A DNA stretch of 64,000 nucleotides from an uncultured Pelagibacteraceae bacterium (GCA_902557605.1 CACEAQ010000002.1:1-64000); one strand, 5' to 3'. Shown: positions 1-10,741, counted from the stretch's first letter. Numbers and translations: made by a program. Notes: generated by a model from the sequence alone, not told the origin.

Positions 1-50
1 ATTCTTTTAATTACATATATTTCATTTTTTAAGTTTTACAAAAAATAATA

Positions 51-1214
51 ATGATCAATAGAAATTATTTATTTACTAGCGAGTCAGTTTCGGAGGGCCA
101 CCCTGACAAAGTATGCGATAGGATCTCTGATATGGTTGTTGACTCATATTTGTCTCAAGATCCTGTTTCAAGAGTGGCATGTGAAACTTTAACAACTACT
201 AATAAAGTTGTTCTTGCAGGAGAAACTAGGGGTCCAAAAATTGAAAAAGATGAATTAATTAATAAAGTAAGAAATTGCATCAAAGACATTGGTTATGACC
301 AAGAAGGCTTTAGTTGGAAAACTGCTAATATTGAAACTTTTTTACATGAACAATCAACCGATATTGCAATGGGTGTAGACTCTAAAGAAAATAAAGAAGA
401 GGGGGCAGGCGATCAAGGTATTATGTTTGGTTATGCATGCAATGAAACTGATGATTTTATGCCTGCGCCTATTCACTTTTCTCACAAAATTTTAAGATTG
501 ATGGCAGAAGACAGAAAAAGTGGTTCTTTAAAAGGGATTGAACCTGATTCAAAAAGTCAAGTTACAATGCTTTACGAAAATAATAAACCTATAAAAGTTA
601 CTTCAGTGGTCATTTCAACTCAACATTCAAAAGATTTAAATCAAGAAAAAGTGAGAGAACTAGTAATTCCATATATTAATAAATCTATTCCAAAAAAATA
701 TTTACAAGAACTAGACAATAAAGAAATTTATATAAACCCTACTGGTCAATTTATTATAGGTGGGCCTGACGGTGATACTGGTTTAACTGGAAGAAAAATT
801 ATTGTTGATACCTATGGAGGTGCTGCTCCACATGGGGGCGGAGCTTTTTCAGGAAAAGACCCGACAAAAGTTGATAGATCTGCTGCTTATGCTTCGAGAT
901 ATTTGGCAAAAAATATTGTTTCAGCAGGAGTTTCAGAAAAATGTTTGATTCAATTAGCTTATGCAATTGGCGTGTCTAAACCGCTTTCAATTTTCGTAAA
1001 ATTAGCTGAGGGAGATGAAAATAAAGTAGAGAAAGTTAAGGAAATCATAGACAAAAATTTTAATTTATCCCCTAGAGGAATTAGAGAAATGCTCAAATTA
1101 AATAATCCTATATATGAAATCACTTCAGCTTACGGGCACTTTGGAAGAAAACCTACTAATAAAGGTGAATTTTCATGGGAAAAAACCGATAAAGCATATT
1201 TATTTAAACTGTAA
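51..1214 (+). CDS. metK: S-adenosylmethionine synthetase
   Basis: Makes S-adenosylmethionine from ATP and methionine in the cytoplasm. The 387-residue length is normal. The N-terminal [12 protein letters not shown] segment (about residues 16-27), [12 protein letters not shown] (118-129) and the glycine-rich [16 protein letters not shown] loop (about 262-277) are the classic MetK signatures for ATP, metal and triphosphate binding. The start is the first ATG after an AT-rich 50-base lead-in; only those 50 bases are visible upstream, so a SAM-sensing leader cannot be judged. It is followed by a strong intrinsic terminator, so it is probably a separate unit from nusA. The SAM cycle partner ahcY lies at 37.8 kb in the same window. 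Confidence 0.97.
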   Translation: MINRNYLFTSESVSEGHPDKVCDRISDMVVDSYLSQDPVSRVACETLTTTNKVVLAGETRGPKIEKDELINKVRNCIKDIGYDQEGFSWKTANIETFLHEQSTDIAMGVDSKENKEEGAGDQGIMFGYACNETDDFMPAPIHFSHKILRLMAEDRKSGSLKGIEPDSKSQVTMLYENNKPIKVTSVVISTQHSKDLNQEKVRELVIPYINKSIPKKYLQELDNKEIYINPTGQFIIGGPDGDTGLTGRKIIVDTYGGAAPHGGGAFSGKDPTKVDRSAAYASRYLAKNIVSAGVSEKCLIQLAYAIGVSKPLSIFVKLAEGDENKVEKVKEIIDKNFNLSPRGIREMLKLNNPIYEITSAYGHFGRKPTNKGEFSWEKTDKAYLFKL

Positions 1215-1216
1215 TC

Positions 1217-1244
1217 TTGAAAAAATCCTTAATATCTTTATAAA
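1217..1244 (+). promoter_or_regulatory. Putative sigma-70 promoter for nusA
   Basis: TTGAAA (1217-1222) and TATAAA (1239-1244) are separated by 16 bases, directly after the metK stop codon. Transcription would begin near 1251, upstream of the hairpin at 1269-1294 and the nusA start at 1307. Seen by eye only; AT-rich sequence makes chance matches common. Confidence 0.45.
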
Positions 1245-1268
1245 GAACTTAATATTATTGAAGGTATC

Positions 1269-1294
1269 AAATGGGCACTTGCCCATTTTTTTTT
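1269..1294 (+). terminator. Intrinsic terminator between metK and nusA
   Basis: AAATGGGC (1269-1276), a four-base ACTT loop and GCCCATTT (1281-1288) form a perfect 8-bp stem running into a long T tract that ends at 1294. It is one of the most G+C-rich spots of the region. It ends metK transcription, or acts as an attenuator for transcripts started at the putative 1217-1244 promoter. The nusA Shine-Dalgarno AGGAG begins right after it. Confidence 0.85.
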
Positions 1295-1306
1295 AGGAGT
1301 ATTTAA

Positions 1307-2857
1307 ATGTTAAACAGAGGATTAGATAAACTTGAACTTTTAAGAATAGTTGAAGCAGTCGCAAACGAAAAATCAATTGATAAAGAACTTGTAATTGGCT
1401 CAATGGAAAGTGCTATTCAGAAAGCTGCACTTACTAAATTTGGGAATGATAATAATATTGAAGTGATTATAGACCGAGAAACTGGAGATATTAAAATTCA
1501 AAAAGTTTTAACTATTGTTGAAAAAGTAGAAGATTCGGCTAGAGAAGTTACATTGGATGAAGCAAAAAAATTATATCCAAAAAAAGAAAATTTAAAAATA
1601 GATGAAAAAATATACGAAGAATTACCACAAATAGATTTTGGAAGAATAGCTGCTCAAAGTGCTAAACAGGTAATAAGCAGCAGAGTCAGGGAAGCAGAAA
1701 AAAACAGACAATATGAAGATTTTATAGATAAACAAGAACAAATTTTAAGCGGTATAATTAAAAGATTAGAATATGGAAATGTTATAGTCGATTTAGGTAA
1801 AGCAGAGGGTGTAATAAAAAAAGACGAGCTTATACCTAGAGAAATTTTAAAGACTGGAGACAGAGTTAAAGCATATTGTTACGAAGTGAAAAAAGAAATG
1901 AAAGGGCATCAAATTTTTTTATCTCGAGCCCATCCTCAATTTTTAGCTAAACTTTTTTTTCAAGAAGTTCCTGAAATATATGAAGGTACTATTGAAATAA
2001 AATCTGTAGCTCGTGACCCAGGAAGTAGAGCTAAAATTTGTGTTCACTCTCAAGACTCTTCAATTGACCCAGTTGGAGCTTGTGTAGGAATGAGAGGTAG
2101 TAGAGTTCAAACGATTGTGAACGAACTACATGGTGAGAAAATTGACATTATAAAATGGACTGAAGATCTTCCGACATTAATCTCAGAGTCACTTTCACCG
2201 GCTGAGATACAAAAAGTCTTAATAGATCAAGAAAATAAAAGAATTGATATAATCTTAACGGAGGAAAATTTAAGCAAAGCGATAGGTAGAAGAGGACAGA
2301 ACGTTAGATTAGCATCAAAACTTACAAATTATGAAATAGATATATTAACTGATAAAGAGGACTCAGAACGTAGACAAGCAGAATTTAAGGAAAGAACTGA
2401 AACGCTAATTAAGAATTTAGAAGTGGATGAAACTCTTGGTCAACTTTTAGTTTCCGAAGGTTTTATATCTATAGAGGAAATTGCACAATCTCAAATTGAA
2501 GATATTTCAAAAATTGATGCTATAGATGAAGATACTGCTAAAGAACTAATTAATAGATCTAAAGAAACTCTAGTTAAAGAGAAAGAAGCAGTAGCACTTA
2601 AATTGAAGGAGCTTGGTGTAGAAGAAAAATTAATTGATTTAAAAGGTATGACTCAAGGAATGTTAGTTATCTTAGGTCAAAAAAATATAAAAAAACTCAG
2701 TGATTTTGCTGATTTATCTTCTGATGAATTAATTGGCGGCTTTGATGAGATCAAAGGAAAAAAAATTAGAATAGACGGGTATCTTGAGGAATTTTCACTT
2801 TCGAGAAAAGAGGCTGATGAATTAATATTGGCTGCTAGAGAGATAGTTTACAAGTAA
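1307..2857 (+). CDS. nusA: Transcription termination/antitermination factor NusA
   Basis: RNA-polymerase-associated factor for pausing, termination and antitermination. The 516 residues read as an N-terminal RNAP-binding domain, an S1 domain (around 140-205, LSGIIKRLEYGNVIVDLGKAEG), two KH domains (around 235-350, with VGACVGMRGSRVQTI and SKAIGRRGQNVRLASK) and C-terminal helix-hairpin-helix repeats (from about 365), as in other Proteobacteria. The ATG at 1307 follows AGGAG at 1295-1299. It heads the nusA-infB-rbfA-rpsO-pnp operon. rimP, which normally precedes nusA, is not here: metK and a terminator occupy the place. Confidence 0.97.
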   Translation: MLNRGLDKLELLRIVEAVANEKSIDKELVIGSMESAIQKAALTKFGNDNNIEVIIDRETGDIKIQKVLTIVEKVEDSAREVTLDEAKKLYPKKENLKIDEKIYEELPQIDFGRIAAQSAKQVISSRVREAEKNRQYEDFIDKQEQILSGIIKRLEYGNVIVDLGKAEGVIKKDELIPREILKTGDRVKAYCYEVKKEMKGHQIFLSRAHPQFLAKLFFQEVPEIYEGTIEIKSVARDPGSRAKICVHSQDSSIDPVGACVGMRGSRVQTIVNELHGEKIDIIKWTEDLPTLISESLSPAEIQKVLIDQENKRIDIILTEENLSKAIGRRGQNVRLASKLTNYEIDILTDKEDSERRQAEFKERTETLIKNLEVDETLGQLLVSEGFISIEEIAQSQIEDISKIDAIDEDTAKELINRSKETLVKEKEAVALKLKELGVEEKLIDLKGMTQGMLVILGQKNIKKLSDFADLSSDELIGGFDEIKGKKIRIDGYLEEFSLSRKEADELILAAREIVYK

Positions 2858-2861
2858 TGTT

Positions 2862-5042
2862 ATGGATAAAGATAAAAAAAAGACTCTTACAATTTCAACA
2901 AATTTAAAAAAAAAAATTGATACAAGTTCGTTAACTTCAGGAAAAAAATCATTTTCAATTGAAAAAAAGAGACCTCAAAAGCATAATAAAAACATTTCTA
3001 GGTCAAATACCTCTAACAATGTTAATTTAAATCAATCTGGTAAAAAGAAAAACTTCGTCAGAAAGTTTATTGAGCAACAAGCTACTAAAGATTTCATAAA
3101 AAAAGATAATAAGCCAACTGGCAAAAGTAAACTTAGATTAAAGACACCATTAGATAAAAGAGACTTTAAACTCACTGTATCAAGAGCTTTGAATGTGGAG
3201 GAAATTGAAATTAAACAACGTAGTTTAGCCTCTGTAAAAAGAGCCAGATTAAAAGAGAGGAAGAAACCTGAGCAGGGGGAGGAAAAAAAAGAATTTAAAA
3301 AAGTTATCAAAGAGGTAAAAATTCCTGAACAAATAACAATTCAAGAGCTTTCCAATAGGATGGCAGAAAAATCTAATGAAATAATAAAATTTTTATTTAA
3401 CATGAAAGTGGTTGCTACTATTAACCACAATATTGATAAAGATACTGCTGAATATATTGTTAAAGAATTTGGGCATAAACCAATCATAGAAGATAAACTT
3501 TTGACTGAAAAGAATAATGTTCAGAAAAATTTAGTCGGCGAAATAAAATCAAGACCACCTGTAGTTACGATTATGGGGCATGTAGATCATGGAAAAACCT
3601 CTTTGCTTGATTCATTAAGAAATTCAAATGTAGTTTCAGGTGAACACGGTGGAATTACACAACACATTGGAGCTTATCAAGTGAATACAAGTGGTAATAA
3701 ATTAATAACTTTTATTGACACTCCTGGACATGCTGCGTTTACAGAAATGAGAGCCAGAGGTTCTAAAATTACGGATGTTGTAATATTAGTTGTAGCTGCA
3801 GATGACGGAATAAAACCTCAAACAATTGAAGCTATTCAACATGCAAAAGCGGCAAAAGTTCCAATTATCGTTGCAATCAATAAATGTGATTTACCTGAAA
3901 AAAATATAAACAAGATTAAAAATGAGATGATGCAATACGAACTTATAGCAGAAGACTTAAGTGGTGACACCTTATTTGTAGAAGTTTCAGCTCTAAAAAA
4001 AATAAATCTAGATAAACTTAAGGAGAGTGTATTGCTTCAGGCTGAAATGTTAGATTTAAAAGCTTCATTCACAGATAAAGCCAAAGGTGTTGTGATAGAG
4101 TCAAAAATCGACAAAGGTAAAGGTCCTGTTTCTACAATCTTAATAAGCAATGGAAGATTAAAAAAAGGAGATTATTTTATTTGTGGTGATACATGGGGCA
4201 AAGTAAGAGCAATGATTAATTTTGAGGGAAAAATTGTAGATGAGGCTCTACCTTCAATGCCAGTAGAAATACTTGGAATGAATAGCTCTGCATATGCTGG
4301 CGCAGAATTTAGCGTTACAGATAGTGAAGATGATGCAAAAAAAATGATTGAGTTTAGAAAAGATAAATCTGTAAAAAATAAAGTTTTATCAAAAGAAAAA
4401 ACGACCCTTTTCGATAATGCAAAAAGCAAAGAAGAGCTTAATATAATTATTAAAGCAGATGTTCAAGGATCAAGTGAAGCACTTAAGATGGCAATTGATA
4501 AAATCGAACACAAGGAAGTTGAAGCTAAAATTTTATTATCAGACATAGGAATGATCAACGAAACAGATGTAACATTAGCAAAAGCATCAGACGCAGTTCT
4601 AATTGGATTTAATGTAAAACCAAGTAGAGAGGCAAAAAAATTAGCAGAAGATCAAAAAATTGAAATAAAATATTTTAATATTATTTATGAAGCATTAGAT
4701 TATATTGAAAAATCTTTGTCTGGACTTTTAGAACCGGATATTAGAGAAACACTTTTAGGAAGCGCAGAAATTAAAAAAATCTTCAAAGTTTCTAACGTAG
4801 GAAAAATCGCAGGTTCTAAAGTTTTGAGCGGTGAAATTAAAAGTAAATCAAAAGCAAGAATAATTCGCGATGGAGTAGTTGTTTATAATGGAGAAATCCT
4901 TTCTATTTTTAGAGAAAAAAATCAGGTAAAAGAGGTTGGCGCAGGTCAAGAGTGTGGAATTAGCATTAAAGATTTTATAGATTTTAAGGAGAGAGATGTA
5001 ATAGAATCATACCTTTCAGAGGAGATCAGTAGGTCAATTTAA
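2862..5042 (+). CDS. infB: Translation initiation factor IF-2
   Basis: GTPase that places initiator tRNA on the 30S subunit. The P-loop GHVDHGKT lies near residues 239-246, DTPGH near 286 and the guanine-specificity motif NKCD near 340, followed by the domain II and III/IV beta-barrel region. At 726 residues it is shorter than the E. coli protein (890), mainly through a reduced lysine-rich N-terminal region. It starts 4 bases after nusA, so ylxR, usually between the two in many bacteria, is absent. Translation is probably coupled to nusA. Confidence 0.97.
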   Translation: MDKDKKKTLTISTNLKKKIDTSSLTSGKKSFSIEKKRPQKHNKNISRSNTSNNVNLNQSGKKKNFVRKFIEQQATKDFIKKDNKPTGKSKLRLKTPLDKRDFKLTVSRALNVEEIEIKQRSLASVKRARLKERKKPEQGEEKKEFKKVIKEVKIPEQITIQELSNRMAEKSNEIIKFLFNMKVVATINHNIDKDTAEYIVKEFGHKPIIEDKLLTEKNNVQKNLVGEIKSRPPVVTIMGHVDHGKTSLLDSLRNSNVVSGEHGGITQHIGAYQVNTSGNKLITFIDTPGHAAFTEMRARGSKITDVVILVVAADDGIKPQTIEAIQHAKAAKVPIIVAINKCDLPEKNINKIKNEMMQYELIAEDLSGDTLFVEVSALKKINLDKLKESVLLQAEMLDLKASFTDKAKGVVIESKIDKGKGPVSTILISNGRLKKGDYFICGDTWGKVRAMINFEGKIVDEALPSMPVEILGMNSSAYAGAEFSVTDSEDDAKKMIEFRKDKSVKNKVLSKEKTTLFDNAKSKEELNIIIKADVQGSSEALKMAIDKIEHKEVEAKILLSDIGMINETDVTLAKASDAVLIGFNVKPSREAKKLAEDQKIEIKYFNIIYEALDYIEKSLSGLLEPDIRETLLGSAEIKKIFKVSNVGKIAGSKVLSGEIKSKSKARIIRDGVVVYNGEILSIFREKNQVKEVGAGQECGISIKDFIDFKERDVIESYLSEEISRSI

Positions 5043-5441
5043 ATGAAAAATCAGTCACTATACAAAGCATTTAGCCAAAGGCAATTGAGAGTTGGGGAAC
5101 TTGTAAAACAAAATCTTGGAGAACTTTTTATTAGAAATGAAGCCAAAATACCGTCAATAAATTCAAAATTAATCACAGTTACAGAAGTTCGTATGACCCC
5201 AGACCTGAAAACTGCGAGAGTTTACGTGATTCCTTTGGGAGGAATAGACACTTCACAAACGGTAAAAATCTTGACGGAATACTCTCATCTTGTTAGAAAA
5301 GCGCTGTCTAAAAGGCTTGATATTAAGTTTCTTCCTAAGCTTGTTTTTGTTGAAGATAACTCATTTGAATATGCTGAGAAGATTGAAAAAATTATAAAAG
5401 AAAATAAAAATAATGATAAAGAAAAAAAAAGATACAATTAA
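5043..5441 (+). CDS. rbfA: Ribosome-binding factor A
   Basis: Late-stage 30S assembly factor with a single KH-like domain. The N-terminal segment with SQRQLRVGELVKQNL and the later VTEVRMTPDLKTARVYV stretch are typical of RbfA, and 132 residues is a normal length. It starts on the base after the infB stop. The last 29 bases overlap the start of rpsO in another frame. truB, which normally separates rbfA from rpsO, is missing. Confidence 0.93.
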   Translation: MKNQSLYKAFSQRQLRVGELVKQNLGELFIRNEAKIPSINSKLITVTEVRMTPDLKTARVYVIPLGGIDTSQTVKILTEYSHLVRKALSKRLDIKFLPKLVFVEDNSFEYAEKIEKIIKENKNNDKEKKRYN

Positions 5442-5673
5442 ATCGTTAGCTATTCACGCTAAAGATGTAGGATCAACAGAAATACAAATCGGTTTACTTA
5501 CAGATAAAATTACAAAATTATCGGATCACTTTAAGAAATTTAAAAAAGATAAACATTCAGCTTTAGGTTTGACAAAATCAGTTAATAAAAGAAAAAAATT
5601 ACTCTCTTACTTAAAAAAGAAAAATTCTGATTCCTACCTAAAAGTTATAAAACAATTAAATTTAAGGAAATAA
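5413..5673 (+). CDS. rpsO: 30S ribosomal protein S15
   Basis: Primary 16S rRNA-binding protein of the 30S platform. [20 protein letters not shown] corresponds to the GSPEVQIALLTERI region of S15, and the C-terminal [13 protein letters not shown] matches the usual KRRRLLDYLKK helix. It has 86 residues, near the usual 89. The loop after KKDKHS reads ALGL instead of the usual RRGL. The start codon lies within the end of rbfA (29-base overlap), implying translational coupling. Confidence 0.93.
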   Translation: MIKKKKDTIKSLAIHAKDVGSTEIQIGLLTDKITKLSDHFKKFKKDKHSALGLTKSVNKRKKLLSYLKKKNSDSYLKVIKQLNLRK

Positions 5674-7745
5674 TGTTCAAAATACATAAGGAAGATTTAG
5701 AAGTTAATGGTAAAAAATTAACTTTAGAAACAGGCAAAGTCGCAAGACAAGCTGATGGAGCTGTCATTGCCACATTAGGTGAAACAGTAGTGATTGCTAC
5801 AGCGGTAGGAGCAAAAAAAGTTGCTGAGGGTCAAGACTATTTTCCCTTATCAGTAAACTATCAGGAAAAATACTATGCAGCAGGTAAAATACCCGGAGGA
5901 TATTTTAAAAGAGAAGCTAGACCTACAGAGGCTGAAACATTGATTTCTAGACTAATAGATAGACCTATTAGACCGCTATTCCCATCTGGTTTTATGAATG
6001 AAGTCCAAGTGCTTCCTACAGTTTTATCTTACGATAACGAAAATCAACCTGACATTTTATCAATTAATGCTTCTTCTGCAGCTTTAGCTATATCAGGGTT
6101 ACCGTTCTTAGGACCAATAGCTGCAAGTAGAGTTGGATACAAAGATGGAAAATATTTATTAAATCCATCAGTTGAGGAATTAAAAGAGTCCGAGTTAGAT
6201 TTAGTTGTTGCTGGAACTAAAGATGCAGTTTTAATGGTAGAGTCCGAGACGTCAGGATTATCTGAAAAAGTTATGTTAGATGCAGTTAAATTTGGGCACG
6301 AAAACTTTGTACCAGTAATTGAAGCAATCGAAAAGCTAGCTAAAAAAGTTGGAAAACCAAAATGGGAAGTTGAAGAAGTGAATCACTCCGAAATTAAGAA
6401 GAAGATAACTGAGAAATTTGAAAGTGGTTTAAGAAGTGCTTTTAAAGAAATAGATAAGAAAAAAAGATCGACAGCTATTTCTGAAATAGAAACTCAATGT
6501 AAAGAACTTTTTGCAGAAGATGAAACTGTGTCAGAAAATCAAGTAATGAGCCAATTAAAATCTTTAGAAAAAGATATAGTGAGAACTGCAATTTTAAAAG
6601 AGAAGAAAAGAATTGATGGAAGAGGTTTAGCAGATGTAAGACAGATTAAGTGTGAAGTAGGTGTTTTACCGAGAACGCATGGCTCTGCCCTTTTTACCAG
6701 AGGAGAGACACAAGCTCTTGTAGTAACAACACTTGGAATGACAGATGATGAGCAAAGATTAGAAAGTCTTGAAGGGATGCAAAGATCAAATTTTATGTTG
6801 CATTATAATTTTCCTCCATTTTCAGTTGGAGAATGCGGGAGAATAGGCACTGGTAGACGAGAAATAGGACATGGAAAACTTGCTTGGAGAGCAATAAACT
6901 CATCTTTACCAAAAAAAGAAAATTTTCCATATACATTAAGAGTAGTTTCAGAAATAACGGAGTCAAATGGATCCTCATCAATGGCAACAGTTTGTGGAAC
7001 TTCTTTATCATTAATGGATGCAGGGGTTCCTATAAAAGAGCCAGTAGCTGGAATTGCTATGGGACTAATCAAAGAGGGTGAAGAATTTTCAGTATTATCT
7101 GACATCTTGGGAGATGAGGACCATTTAGGAGATATGGACTTTAAAGTTGCTGGAACAAAAAATGGCATAACCTCATTACAGATGGATATTAAAATTACTG
7201 GTATTACTTTTGAAATTATGGAAAAGGCTTTAGATCAAGCTAAGGCAGGGAGAGAACATATTTTAGGAGAAATGAACAAAGCAATAAAAACCTCAAGAAA
7301 AGAGTTTTCAAAACACACACCAAAAATGGAAACAATCAAAGTCGATAAGAAAGATATAGCTACAGTAATTGGAAAGGGTGGAGCAACAATTAGAGAAATT
7401 GTTGAGACATCAGGAGCTAAAGTTGATGTAAAAGATACTGGGGAAGTAACTGTTGCTGCACCAGATGAAGCTTCAAGAAACAAAGCTATAGATTTTATTA
7501 AAAATTTAATTGCCAAACCAGAAATGGGTAAAATTTACAAAGGCAAAGTTGTAAAAATTATGGAATTTGGAGCTTTCGTAAACTTTTTAGGAAAACAAGA
7601 TGGTCTTGTTCATATATCCGAGTTAGCTGACAAACGGGTAGCAAAAGTTGGCGATGTTGTGAAAGAAGGCGACGAAGTTTCAGTTAAAGTTGTTGGTTTC
7701 GATAGAGGAAAAGTAAAGCTTTCTATGAAACAAGCTTCGGCTTAA
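5673..7745 (+). CDS. pnp: Polyribonucleotide nucleotidyltransferase (PNPase)
   Basis: Phosphorolytic 3'-5' exoribonuclease acting in mRNA decay. The 690 residues show two RNase PH domains, a KH domain ([15 protein letters not shown], about 562-576) and a C-terminal S1 domain (about 617-690, [22 protein letters not shown]). The ATG shares one base with the rpsO stop (TAATG). The rpsO-pnp order is conserved widely. The end overlaps the convergent fabI by 4 bases, leaving no room for a separate terminator. Confidence 0.97.
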   Translation: MFKIHKEDLEVNGKKLTLETGKVARQADGAVIATLGETVVIATAVGAKKVAEGQDYFPLSVNYQEKYYAAGKIPGGYFKREARPTEAETLISRLIDRPIRPLFPSGFMNEVQVLPTVLSYDNENQPDILSINASSAALAISGLPFLGPIAASRVGYKDGKYLLNPSVEELKESELDLVVAGTKDAVLMVESETSGLSEKVMLDAVKFGHENFVPVIEAIEKLAKKVGKPKWEVEEVNHSEIKKKITEKFESGLRSAFKEIDKKKRSTAISEIETQCKELFAEDETVSENQVMSQLKSLEKDIVRTAILKEKKRIDGRGLADVRQIKCEVGVLPRTHGSALFTRGETQALVVTTLGMTDDEQRLESLEGMQRSNFMLHYNFPPFSVGECGRIGTGRREIGHGKLAWRAINSSLPKKENFPYTLRVVSEITESNGSSSMATVCGTSLSLMDAGVPIKEPVAGIAMGLIKEGEEFSVLSDILGDEDHLGDMDFKVAGTKNGITSLQMDIKITGITFEIMEKALDQAKAGREHILGEMNKAIKTSRKEFSKHTPKMETIKVDKKDIATVIGKGGATIREIVETSGAKVDVKDTGEVTVAAPDEASRNKAIDFIKNLIAKPEMGKIYKGKVVKIMEFGAFVNFLGKQDGLVHISELADKRVAKVGDVVKEGDEVSVKVVGFDRGKVKLSMKQASA

Positions 7746-8527
7746 GTCATATTCTTAGGATCTGGCATTCCCACTTTGTTATATCCAGCATCTACATAAT
7801 GAATCTCACCAGTCACGCCTGCTGCTAAATTACTGAGTAAATATAAAGCAGAGTTACCAACATCATGAATATCAACGTTTCTTTTTAGAAATGAGTGGTC
7901 TTCATTCCATTTGTATAAAAATTTTGCATCTCCTATTGCTGAAGCAGCTAGAGTTTTTATTGGTCCTGCACTTATAGCATTTACCCTTATTTTTTTTGTC
8001 CCTAGATCTCTAGCTAAATATTTTACACTTGCCTCTAAAGCAGATTTACAAACACCCATTACGTTATAGTTAGGTATTGCTTTAGTAGACTCGTATGTAA
8101 GAGTTAATAAACTACCTCCCTCATTCATTATTTTTGAGGCTTCTTTTGAAACCTCTGTAAAAGAAAAACATGATATTAGCATACTTCTTAGAAAATTTTC
8201 TCTTGTGGTATTCAAATATTCTCCAGATAATTCAGATTTGTCCGAAAAAGCAACTGCATGTACAACGAAGTCTATCTTTCCCCATTTTGTCTTCACATCT
8301 TCAAAAAGTTTTACGATCTCTTCTTTTTTTTCAACATCACAGCTAAAAGTAAAATTCGACTTTAATTTTTCGGCTAATGGTATTACTCTTTTTTTTAAAG
8401 CATCACCTAAGTATGTAAAAGCTAGCTCTGCACCTGCCTCAGATAGCTTTTGAGATATACCCCAAGCTATTGAGCGTTCGTTCGCAACACCCATGATCAG
8501 ACCTTTTTTGCCTTTCATTAAAGTCAT
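7742..8527 (-). CDS. fabI: Enoyl-[acyl-carrier-protein] reductase (NADH)
   Basis: Reduces enoyl-ACP in the last step of each fatty acid elongation round. It is a short-chain dehydrogenase of 261 residues with the FabI-type nucleotide loop [13 protein letters not shown] (13-25) and the catalytic tyrosine and lysine spaced by six in [13 protein letters not shown]. The start overlaps the stop of fabB by one base. It is the last gene of fabA-fabB-fabI, a unit found beside irr in many Alphaproteobacteria. Confidence 0.95.
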   Translation of the reverse strand: MTLMKGKKGLIMGVANERSIAWGISQKLSEAGAELAFTYLGDALKKRVIPLAEKLKSNFTFSCDVEKKEEIVKLFEDVKTKWGKIDFVVHAVAFSDKSELSGEYLNTTRENFLRSMLISCFSFTEVSKEASKIMNEGGSLLTLTYESTKAIPNYNVMGVCKSALEASVKYLARDLGTKKIRVNAISAGPIKTLAASAIGDAKFLYKWNEDHSFLKRNVDIHDVGNSALYLLSNLAAGVTGEIHYVDAGYNKVGMPDPKNMT

Positions 8528-9741
8528 TATTCTACCTTTTCAAATACTAAAGTAGCATTAGTTCCCCCAAAACCAAAACTATTAGACATTATAGAATTTA
8601 AACTAATATCTTTTTCAACTTTTGTGACAATAGGGTATTTTTTTGCTTCCACATCCATATCATTTATATTAGCTGATGCAGCTATAAAATTATTTTTCAT
8701 CATAATTAAACTATATACTGCCTCATGTACTGAAGTAGCCCCTAGAGAATGTCCCGCAAGAGATTTAGTGGAGCTAATTTTAGGCTTATAATCATTAAAA
8801 ACTTCTCCCACAGCTTTTAATTCAGTTATATCTCCAACAGGTGTAGAAGTTCCGTGAGTATTTATATAATCAATTTTATTTTTTGCTGTGCTCAGCGCCA
8901 TTTTCATACAACGAACCGCCCCTTCACCTGATGGTGCAACCATATCATAACCATCTGATGTTGCACCATAACCTGTCAACTCAGCGTAAATTTTTGCGCC
9001 TCTTGATTTTGCGTGTTCATATTCTTCTAAAACTAAAACTCCACCTCCACCTGAGATTACAAAACCGTCTCGAGTTTTATCATAAGGTCTGGATGCTTTT
9101 TCAGGAGTATCATTGTATTTTGAAGATAAAGCTGTCATCGCATCAAACATTGCAGTCATCGCGAAATGAACTTCATCACTTCCTCCTGCAAAAATAATTT
9201 TTTGTTTACCAAGCTGAATTAATTCCATAGCGTTGCCAATACAATGTCCGCTAGTTGCACATGCTGAGCTGATAGTATAATTAACACCTTTAATTTTAAA
9301 CGGGACTGCTAAAGTAGCTGAGGCGGTACTGGACATTGTTCGTGGAACTACAAAAGGGCCCATTCTTTTTGGACTTTTTTCTCTAGTCTTATCTGCTGCT
9401 AATATTACATTTTCTATTGAAGGACCACCTGATCCCATAATCATTCCGGTAGATACATTACTTACTTCCCTTTCCCCAAGCCCAGAGTCTCTGACAGCTT
9501 CATTCATTGAAATATAATTATAAGCTGATCCTGGTCCCATAAACCTAATAAATTTTCTGTCGACATGATCTTCAAGTTTAATGTTTGGTTTTCCATGGAC
9601 ATGACTTTTTAAATTGTATTCCTTGTATTCTTCAGAAAATGTTATTCCAGATTTTGCATTAAGTAATGATTTATAAACTTCATCTTGATTATTTCCTAAA
9701 CAAGAAACTACACCTATTCCAGTCACTACAACTCTTTTCAT
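8527..9741 (-). CDS. fabB: 3-oxoacyl-[acyl-carrier-protein] synthase I
   Basis: Condensing enzyme that elongates acyl-ACPs, including the cis-unsaturated intermediate made by FabA. The active-site cysteine is residue 161 in [14 protein letters not shown], and the two catalytic histidines lie in [11 protein letters not shown] and [15 protein letters not shown]. The 404-residue length is normal. Pairing with fabA, which it overlaps by 4 bases, marks it as FabB rather than FabF. Confidence 0.95.
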   Translation of the reverse strand: MKRVVVTGIGVVSCLGNNQDEVYKSLLNAKSGITFSEEYKEYNLKSHVHGKPNIKLEDHVDRKFIRFMGPGSAYNYISMNEAVRDSGLGEREVSNVSTGMIMGSGGPSIENVILAADKTREKSPKRMGPFVVPRTMSSTASATLAVPFKIKGVNYTISSACATSGHCIGNAMELIQLGKQKIIFAGGSDEVHFAMTAMFDAMTALSSKYNDTPEKASRPYDKTRDGFVISGGGGVLVLEEYEHAKSRGAKIYAELTGYGATSDGYDMVAPSGEGAVRCMKMALSTAKNKIDYINTHGTSTPVGDITELKAVGEVFNDYKPKISSTKSLAGHSLGATSVHEAVYSLIMMKNNFIAASANINDMDVEAKKYPIVTKVEKDISLNSIMSNSFGFGGTNATLVFEKVE

Positions 9742-10241
9742 GATTTAAACAATCCCACCTTAAGATTTTCTGCAGTATAAATTATTTTGCCGTCTGCACT
9801 CAAAATTCCATTAGCTAATCCAACAGCAGTACCCTCTTTTTTTAAAATCCTTTTCATATTTATTTCGTAAGTTGCCATTTTAACGTTTTTTAATACTTCA
9901 CCTGTAAACTTTACTGAATTTACTCCTAAAGCTCTACCTTTTCCAGGCTCTCCGATCCAACCTAAATAAAATCCAACTAACTGCCACATAGCATCTAAAC
10001 CAAGACAACCTGGCATAACTGGATCCTTTTTAAAATGACAATCAAAAAACCACAAGTTATCTTTAATATCAAGTTCAGCTTTAATAAAACCTTTATTAAA
10101 TTCACCAATATCTTTTTTAATTTCTGTAATCCTATCAAACATTAGCATTGGAGGTAATGGTAGTTTAGCGTTTCCTTCACCGAATAATTTTCCCTCTCCA
10201 CACGAAATTAGTTCATCGTAATTGTAGCTGTTTTTTTGCAT
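9738..10241 (-). CDS. fabA: 3-hydroxydecanoyl-ACP dehydratase/isomerase
   Basis: Dehydrates 3-hydroxydecanoyl-ACP and isomerises the product to the cis-3 form, the branch point to unsaturated fatty acids. The catalytic His69 ([14 protein letters not shown]) and Asp83 ([11 protein letters not shown]) match E. coli His70 and Asp84, and 167 residues is a usual length. It is the first gene of fabA-fabB-fabI, transcribed away from irr. The shared 92-base spacer holds an Irr-box-like palindrome, so iron could influence this operon. Confidence 0.95.
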   Translation of the reverse strand: MQKNSYNYDELISCGEGKLFGEGNAKLPLPPMLMFDRITEIKKDIGEFNKGFIKAELDIKDNLWFFDCHFKKDPVMPGCLGLDAMWQLVGFYLGWIGEPGKGRALGVNSVKFTGEVLKNVKMATYEINMKRILKKEGTAVGLANGILSADGKIIYTAENLKVGLFKS

Positions 10242-10292
10242 GATTTAGAATTGTTTTACTTGATTTAGCAAAAGTTTCATATATATTTTGTG

Positions 10293-10309
10293 TTTAGAAT
10301 GATTATAAA
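10293..10309. promoter_or_regulatory. Irr-box (iron control element)-like palindrome between fabA and irr
   Basis: TTTAGAATGATTATAAA fits the inverted repeat TTTAGAA-N3-TTCTAAA known for Irr binding in Alphaproteobacteria with one mismatch. It sits between divergent fabA and irr and includes a TATAAA that may serve as an irr -10 element, so binding would block the promoter. A nearly identical copy precedes katG at 10764-10780. Consensus is from memory; binding is inferred. Confidence 0.65.
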
Positions 10310-10333
10310 GTAGACCAAAAAAACTTAAAAAAC

Positions 10334-10741
10334 GTGAAAAAAATTGACATTTTAAAAAAACTGAGAACATCTGGGCTACGTCCAACTAAACAAAGAGTTG
10401 AAATCGCTAGATTTTTATTTGAAAGAGAAAAAACATTTCATTTTACAGTTGAAAGTTTAAACAAACTTTTAGCAAAAAAAACAACTGCTAAAATTTCTCT
10501 AGCCACAATTTATAACACGGTACACTCATTTAAAACTGCAGGACATTTAAGTGAAGTTGAAGTTAGAGGTAACAAAAGTTATTTTGATACAAACGTTTCA
10601 AATCACCATCACTTTTATGATAGTGAAACTTCAGAACTAATTGACATAGATGCGAATGATATAGTCATTCAAAAAATTCCAAAGGCACCAAATGGTAAAA
10701 AAATTAAAAATGTTGAGGTATTTATAAATCTGAAAAATTGA
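10334..10741 (+). CDS. irr: Fur-family regulator, Irr type
   Basis: Small winged-helix regulator of the Fur superfamily, 135 residues. The DNA-recognition region is KISLATIYNTVHSFKTAG (about 53-70), followed by NHHHFYD with three histidines at 91-93, the motif linked to haem/iron sensing in Irr. There is no cysteine at all, so the structural CxxC zinc sites of Fur and PerR are missing, which favours Irr. The start is GTG at 10334. The position beside fabA-fabB-fabI is the usual alphaproteobacterial one. A box at 10293-10309 suggests autoregulation. Confidence 0.85.
   Translation: MKKIDILKKLRTSGLRPTKQRVEIARFLFEREKTFHFTVESLNKLLAKKTTAKISLATIYNTVHSFKTAGHLSEVEVRGNKSYFDTNVSNHHHFYDSETSELIDIDANDIVIQKIPKAPNGKKIKNVEVFINLKN

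Noticed and set aside
1-50. SAM-responsive riboswitch upstream of metK
   Set aside because: Only 50 AT-rich bases are visible and no stem or pseudoknot pattern can be made out.
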